Below, in pieces: positions 19,301 to 24,047 of a stretch of DNA of 24,047 nt (the first letter of the stretch is position 1; every line of letters begins with the position of its first letter). The translations under genes were made by a program, and so were the position numbers. The stretch covers positions 1 through 24,047 of the forward strand of contig JAIVFJ010000565.1 in assembly GCA_025765615.1 (NCBI GenBank), read 5' to 3'. The stretch is from Zopfochytrium polystomum. Lineage: Eukaryota > Chytridiomycota > Chytridiomycetes > Chytridiales > Chytridiaceae. Below the pieces are notes generated by a model, which was given only the letters and a program-made list of their open reading frames with translations, did not search any database and had not been told where the DNA came from.

Positions 19301-21394
19301 GTTGGGGTTTACACTGCAGACCTGCTTAAAATGGGTGGCGGCCGCGGTGGTCTGTCGACGACAGCCTTGCATCGATCCAATGGACCAAGCCGTTTGTTTG
19401 ACAATGTCGACGACGTTATAAGGTGAATCGCGTTCCTTCCTCGCCTTTTCTTTGCGGGTGATTGGCTTAACTATAATACGACAGAGAGCACCGGGCCAAG
19501 ATTGAGCAATGCAAAGCAGATATTGCGTTGGTCAAAGAGAGACTGTCACAGCAAGCGACGACACTGGAGGCATATCGGCGACAGCAGGGTAGCAACAAGG
19601 TGAATTCCCTTGACCCTGTTGTGTCTGATTGTGGACCGTCGTTTCTAACCTTCATTTTTCCCTTCTAGCAAGAATATAGGCAACTACTCAATGAGAAAAA
19701 CAAAATCAATGCTGAAGTTAGACAGCTTGAGAGTGAGCTCGAGGTACGTTTGTGTAGATCCTCGCAGCATCACAACGTATTCTCACGCTTTTCTGAATCC
19801 AGGAAAATGAACCAGCAAACATTGCTAGCCTCGAAGCGTACAAGAAGGTAGGAAATTCAAATTTAATTTCAGGAGTGCCAACCTTTGCCCGTCTTTGATG
19901 ATAGGAAGCGGAAGAGCAAGTTGAGGGCATCCTTGTTCAGATCACTGCGACGGAAGAACGATTGGAGAAAATGAAGGAACAAATGGATGCTGCAGACGCA
20001 ATTCAGAAGCAGCTGTCAGAGGAGGTTCAAGAAGCAAAAGGTCGATTCGCCAGAGCTGGAGTAAGATTTTTCCTTTAAGTATGACAAAGTTCACACACCC
20101 CTCTGCAACAGGAAGTGGCGATGAAGGCAAAAGCGCAAGCGATCAGCCTCAAGCAGCAGGTGACCGATTTTGAGGCCAGGCGACAACGCTACAAGGACGA
20201 TCTCGCGAAAATTGAAGCGGACCTGGCGACAGCTCGAGAGCAAGTCTCTCAGGCGAAACGCGCGGCAGAGGAGATTTCCGAGGGCGAGCGCATTGCCGTG
20301 ACGAGATCTTACGATGTGCTGAAGAAGGACATTCGAGAGATGGAAATCAACTTGACGCAAAAGAGGAAGCAGTTGCGTGTCTGATGACTCCTTTTTTTTC
20401 CTTTTTTTTTTATTGGACACTTTACTTACCCATCAGTATTTCTTGCTCGTAACGTTGCTTATTTTCTTTTCAACAAAAAGAACCGGCAGCAAGGAAGAAG
20501 TGCTTGCCCTAGTGCAGGCCACCGAGGAGGCGTACCGCTCCGCCAAAGCCAGCATCAAGTCCAACTCGCGACTCCTCGAAGCCCTGCGAGCCTCGTGCAA
20601 GGTCCGCGGGCACACCTGGGCCGTCTTTCGGCAATCCATCTCCCTACGCGCCCGCAACGTCTTCTCCATGATGATGATGAAGCGCGGATACAAGGGCGAG
20701 CTCCTCATCACCCACCTACGCGAGGTGCTCGACCTCCGCGTCGACGTGCACAACACAGAAGCCGGCGGCGGCGGCCACAGCGCCAACCGGGCGGTGGAAA
20801 GCGGGGAGGCGGGGCCGCCACCGACAAGGATCCGCGCACGCTGTCGGGCGGAGAAAAAGAGCTTTTCGACCGTGTGCCTGCTGCTGAGTTTGTGGGACTC
20901 GATGGGTAACCCGTTCAGGGCTTTGGACGAGTTTGACGTGTTTATGGTGAGTTTTTGGGCGTGTGTGTCTGTGTCTGTGTGTGTGTGTGTGTGCGTGCTT
21001 CTGTTTTAAATCCGGCTCGTCAGTCGGTCGTCAAGAGCCTTTTTTTTTCTCCCGCGCGGCCCATTGGTCTAATTTTCTTCCCCAAAGGATGCGGTCAACC
21101 GAAAAGTCAGTATGACGCTTATGATCGAGCACGCTCGACGCTCGGACAAGAAGTGCCAGTACATCTTCATCACTCCGCAAGACATGAGGTAAGATTAATT
21201 TCACGGCCCTCTTACCCTCACACCGCCGCAGCAGTATGACGAATAGTCTTTTGTTGACCGTTTGGTTTTGTGTTCCCTTCTCCATTTTCTTCTACCCCCC
21301 CCTCCAATGCGGCGCAGCCACGTTCCCCGGCCTCAACGGAAGCGACATCAGGGTCGTGCGGCTGCAGGACCCCGAGCGGAACCAGGGCGGCTGA
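16328..21394 (+). CDS. SMC6: SMC6, ATPase of the SMC5/6 complex
   Basis: Chromosome-maintenance ATPase that pairs with SMC5 in the nucleus for recombination repair and replication-stress control. The N-terminus is acidic with a basic nuclear-localisation-like [10 protein letters not shown]. The ABC head follows: [13 protein letters not shown], then Walker A GQNGSGKSA split by an intron at 16883-16937. Next come coiled coil, a hinge ([24 protein letters not shown]), a second coiled coil, the ABC signature [20 protein letters not shown] and Walker [18 protein letters not shown], ending DPERNQGG. About 22 introns of mostly 45-130 nt give about 1,160 residues, normal for SMC6. Exon boundaries in coding phase include 16765-16882, 16938-17043, 17146-17425, 18031-18284, 18495-18744, 20112-about 20376 and 21088-21188. 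Single-base shifts occur near 19288, 20810, 20862 and 21325. The exon junction near 20376-20481 is unresolved. The start at 16328 assumes a 47-nt first intron (16373-16419). Confidence 0.92.
20957..20997. repeat. GT/TG microsatellite inside an SMC6 intron
   Basis: Imperfect (GT)n, mostly tgtgtgtgtg, just after the splice donor at 20947. It makes this intron (20947-21087) longer than most in the gene. Confidence 0.85.
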
Positions 21395-21976
21395 ATTTCG
21401 CTGCGAATCGCGGGGCTGCTGCGGCTGAGTGAAAAAACAAAGAACTCGTCCACTGGCTGCCCATTTCTTTTCTCCTCTTGTTTTAGTTTCTGTAATTGCT
21501 TCCAACACCGTTTTGAGGCCATCCTCTGTCCAAGCAACTTCCTTATGCCGCCCCCCACTTGAGTGTGCTCGGGCGCCTCCCTATGCGGCCCCTTGCTGTC
21601 CAGTGTGTTTTCTTCCATTCGCTCCTTGCTAAGTCACTTTTTTTTTTTTTTTTTCCTCCTTGCCTGTTCAGTGTCTGGTGCGACCAGTTGTTTAATTTTC
21701 CCTCCTGTTTTTTTTTTGTTACACGAGAGAAGGGTTCTGGTCGCTCTTTGATTGCGTCGCGTTTCTTGCAATGTTTGATGGTTTTTTCTTTCAGGCTATT
21801 TTCCCCCTCTCCCCTTCCCCCCTCTGACCGTCCGTACTGTGCTTATTGCGCGAAATATGAATTCAGGAGGGGAAGGGCGGGTTGATGAGTTTGGCACTTG
21901 CGTTGGGCGAACAAGGATCGAGCCGTCGCGTTGCACTTTCGAGACTCGCCTCGGCATGTCGCTTGCCCAGCAAACT

Positions 21977-22016
<40 letters not shown>

Positions 22017-22095
22017 TAGTCAAAATTTGGAGGCGACCAACGAAGCGGTTTCTTTGTCTCGGCCTTTGCAAGGTTGTCACGTTTTCCCGCAAGTT
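21395..22095. other. Region between the convergent SMC6 and Gly-rich genes
   Basis: No gene seen. T-rich sequence with a 34-T run at 21979-22012 and shorter T runs near 21638-21656 and 21708-21717. It probably holds the 3' ends of both transcripts. Confidence 0.5.
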
Positions 22096-22158
22096 GGAGA
22101 TGGAGTATTGCAAGTGTCCAAAAGTACGGAGATGGAGTATTGCAAGTGTCCAAAGTAC
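22096..22158. repeat. Tandem duplication of a 31/32-bp unit
   Basis: Two adjacent copies of ggagatggagtattgcaagt followed by gtccaaa(a)gtac, at 22096-22127 and 22128-22158, differing by one A. This is a recent local duplication in non-coding DNA. Confidence 0.85.
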
Positions 22159-22248
22159 GGAGTCATGTTCAACGCAAAAAGATAACGCACACAACTACAA
22201 GTAAATACGAAGAGTTTCAAAAAGAAAAGCACACTGAGTGTTTTCATT

Positions 22249-23057
22249 TCACTTTGATGACGCCGACCGCCGGTCAAACTCGGCCAGCGCGTGCTTCTTT
22301 GCGTCCTCCTTGAGCTTGTCGACGTCGATGCCGCGGCCCGTCAGCCCGTGAAGACCCACCAGGTTCGCCGCCTCCTCCATCGCCAGTTTGCCGACCATCG
22401 CCCGCAGCGGGTTCTCGTCGCCGTCCCCGCCGCCGCCACCGCCGCCCATTACCATTGATAAGAGACCGGCGGCGCCACCGCCGCCGCCGCCGCCGCCGGA
22501 CCCGCCGCCGCCGAGTACGCCGGACGCGGCCGCCAGGGCGCCGAGACTGCCGAGCGCACCGCCGCCTTCGCTATTGCCGCCCCTCTTGTTGGCCGCTCAT
22601 GTACGACGCGGCGAGCTTGAGCGCCTGCGTGCCCGCGGCGGCCGCAAAGTCGCCGTGCGCGAGGGCGTTCAGGTCCAGGCCGCCGTCGCCGCCGTTGTTG
22701 TTGTAGATTTTCTGGTGTGGGGTAGTGGGTGGTGGGGGGGCAGGGTTAGGAAGGGGGTGGCGGTGAGGGATCTGATGAATGGGATCGGACGTGGGAGCCG
22801 GGCGCGGGCGCCCTGATGCCTGACTGTTGGGGTCGTCGTGCGCATCATCTGGCTGGCTGGCGGGCATCACCCCCCCCTTCCGCCTCCGCCACTGTATGCA
22901 TGGATCAAGTTCAAGCACCCCACTAACTTGCTAACTAACTGTTTGATTGACTGAGAAGAGAGAGAGAGCGCACGATACGTACCGAGTGGGCCTCGTTCTC
23001 GTTGTCGTCGTCGCGGTGGAGGAACGACGACATCAGCTTGGAGACCAGCTCGGCCAT
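22249..23057 (-). CDS. Gly-rich small protein of unknown function, two exons
   Basis: Exon 1 (23057-22983) encodes MAELVSKLMSSFLHRDDDNE and ends at a GTACGT donor. The intron is 22982-22712 with acceptor CCACACCAG. Exon 2 (22711-22249) reads KIYNNNGGDGGLDLNALAHG, QALKLAASYMSG, then after one extra C near 22603 NKRGGNSEGGGALGSLGALA, a Gly run, LLSMVMGG, ENPLRAMVGKLAMEEAANLV and a charged end DKLKEDAKKHALAEFD. Predicted length is about 178 residues if the extra C is discounted. The pattern of a Gly-rich centre with two Ala/Leu amphipathic helices recalls small fungal stress-type proteins with uncharacterised domains, but I cannot name a family. There is no signal peptide. It converges on SMC6. 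Confidence 0.6.
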
Positions 23058-23582
23058 GACGGTGTAGTGTGTGTGGTTGTGGTGGCTGGGGAGGAGACGA
23101 GATTGTGTGGCGCGTTTTGTCTTTGGGTTCTTTTGGTTGGGATTGTTTGCGAGGAAGAGACTGCAAGACAGATGCGGTTTCGTTGGTTGAAGGGCGTTTG
23201 CAAAGTAGTGGTAACATGCCTTACCTTTGTTGCTTGCTTAAACTCCTTAAAAGCTCCCATCCAACAGGCCCCCTCCCTCCCACTCCCCCTCCACCCCCCT
23301 CCACCACGACAAACTGGTAGCCGCTCTAAACCTCGCCAGCAAAAAGTAGAGGTCATAATGAGATATTTAAAGGAAAGCCTTAAACCTCGCCCCGCTCGGG
23401 TATGGGTAATCCAGCGTACAGGCAACCCATTTACATATAGGGGTCAAGCAAATAGACAGACGGAGTGCTGCTGCCGTTTTTAAAATTTGCATTATTTATT
23501 TAACATCAGCCTAAACCCTCAGCTCGCTGGACGGGCCTTGGAAAAAAAAAAAAGAACCAGTCACAAGAATAAACCCTTTCCC
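23058..23582. other. Intergenic region between the two minus-strand genes
   Basis: No gene seen. It should contain the promoter of the Gly-rich gene and the 3' end of the secreted-protein gene. Confidence 0.4.
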
Positions 23583-23971
23583 TCACGCTTTCCCTTTCTT
23601 CAGCGGCCCCACCGGCTTCGAGCTGCCAAAGCGCTCCGACGCTGGCCGCCGCATGTTGGCAACCATCGCCGGCGTCAGCTTGAACCCTTCGGACTTGCTG
23701 CGCGCATTGGGGATCGCTTTGGCCAGCTGTGGTCGGACGGCTGTTTGAATTTTTTTTTAAATTTTTTTTTAGAGTTTTTTATGAGTTGAGGAACGAGAAG
23801 AGAATAGGGCAAACGAATTTGAGGAGTGTGAGTGATTTTCGTGGAGGTTGCTTTTACCGCGTCGTGTCAGGCCGCTGTTGGAAGAGGCTCGGTCTTTGGG
23901 CGCCACAGGAGCGGCCGTCACGGTCGCGACTGTCCAGACGAGGAGGGCGAGGAGGAGAGCAACAAGCGCAT
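23583..23971 (-). CDS. Small secreted basic protein, two exons, one base short in the signal peptide
   Basis: Exon 1 (23971-23858) starts ATGCGCTTG and, after a one-base shift, reads ALVALLLALLVWTVATVTAA followed by PVAPKDRASSNSGLTRR, a clear signal peptide with an Ala-x-Ala-like cleavage site. The donor is GTAAAA, the intron 23857-23741, the acceptor CAAACAG. Exon 2 (23740-23583) reads AVRPQLAKAIPNARSKSEGF, KLTPAMVANMRRPASERF, GSSKPVGPLKKGKA and TGA. The summed exons are 272 nt, one base short of 91 codons, consistent with a single missing base. The mature part is Lys/Arg-rich and Cys-free. The dibasic LTRR at the splice site could be a Kex2-type processing site. No family recognised. Confidence 0.6.
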
Positions 23972-24047
23972 TATTGAGGGGTTGGGGAGAAGGTTTGGTG
24001 GAAGGCGGAAAGGTAATTTATTTGCTTTACACGTCGGATGCGAGAGA

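Noticed and set aside
21839..22204. Plus-strand ORF of 121 codons downstream of SMC6
   Set aside because: It contains a poly-Phe run from the T tract and the tandem duplication, and has no conserved features.

Overview
The window looks like nuclear DNA of a filamentous or early-diverging fungus. The genes carry many short GT-AG introns (about 45-130 nt) with CTAAC/TACTAAT-like branch sites, and the recognisable proteins are a carboxypeptidase Y-type serine carboxypeptidase, a type I metacaspase and the cohesin-like SMC6 ATPase. The large mobile element is a Ty3/gypsy chromovirus of the Tf1/sushi type, which is also typical of fungi. I cannot assign a genus.

Layout. Positions 1-1846 hold the 3' part of a carboxypeptidase Y homologue on the + strand, broken by many single-base indels. 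Positions 1847-13800 are gene-poor. They contain a complete 5.4-kb LTR retrotransposon (3158-8590, flanked by the 5-bp target duplication GGTTT), a Pol III-type A/B-box pair near 9015-9056, a tRNA-like unit at 11675-11762 with a decayed relative at 13046-13115, and clusters of perfect short hairpins. Positions 13801-21394 carry three + strand gene models: a metacaspase with a very acidic N-terminus (13801-15489), a low-complexity ORF of unknown function (15697-16245) and SMC6 (16328-21394, about 22 introns). Converging on SMC6 from the minus strand are a Gly-rich two-exon gene (22249-23057) and a small secreted basic protein gene (23583-23971).

The most interesting object is the retrotransposon. 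Its LTR upstream region is an almost uninterrupted array of alternating GAA/TTC pentamers two bases apart, the consensus of a heat-shock element, lying about 110 bp upstream of a TATA box. About 35 bp downstream of that TATA the LTR carries an 11-nt sequence exactly complementary to the primer-binding site just inside the LTR. This is the self-priming arrangement known from Tf1. The two LTRs differ almost only in the length of the heat-shock-element array (109 versus 234 bp), which indicates a young insertion.

Single-base indels, several in C or G runs, interrupt otherwise well-conserved reading frames in every gene, including presumably essential SMC6. I therefore treat many of the breaks as possible sequence errors. 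In the carboxypeptidase gene they are much denser than elsewhere. The genes do not form one pathway: vacuolar proteolysis, metacaspase protease, DNA repair and a secreted peptide are simply neighbours.
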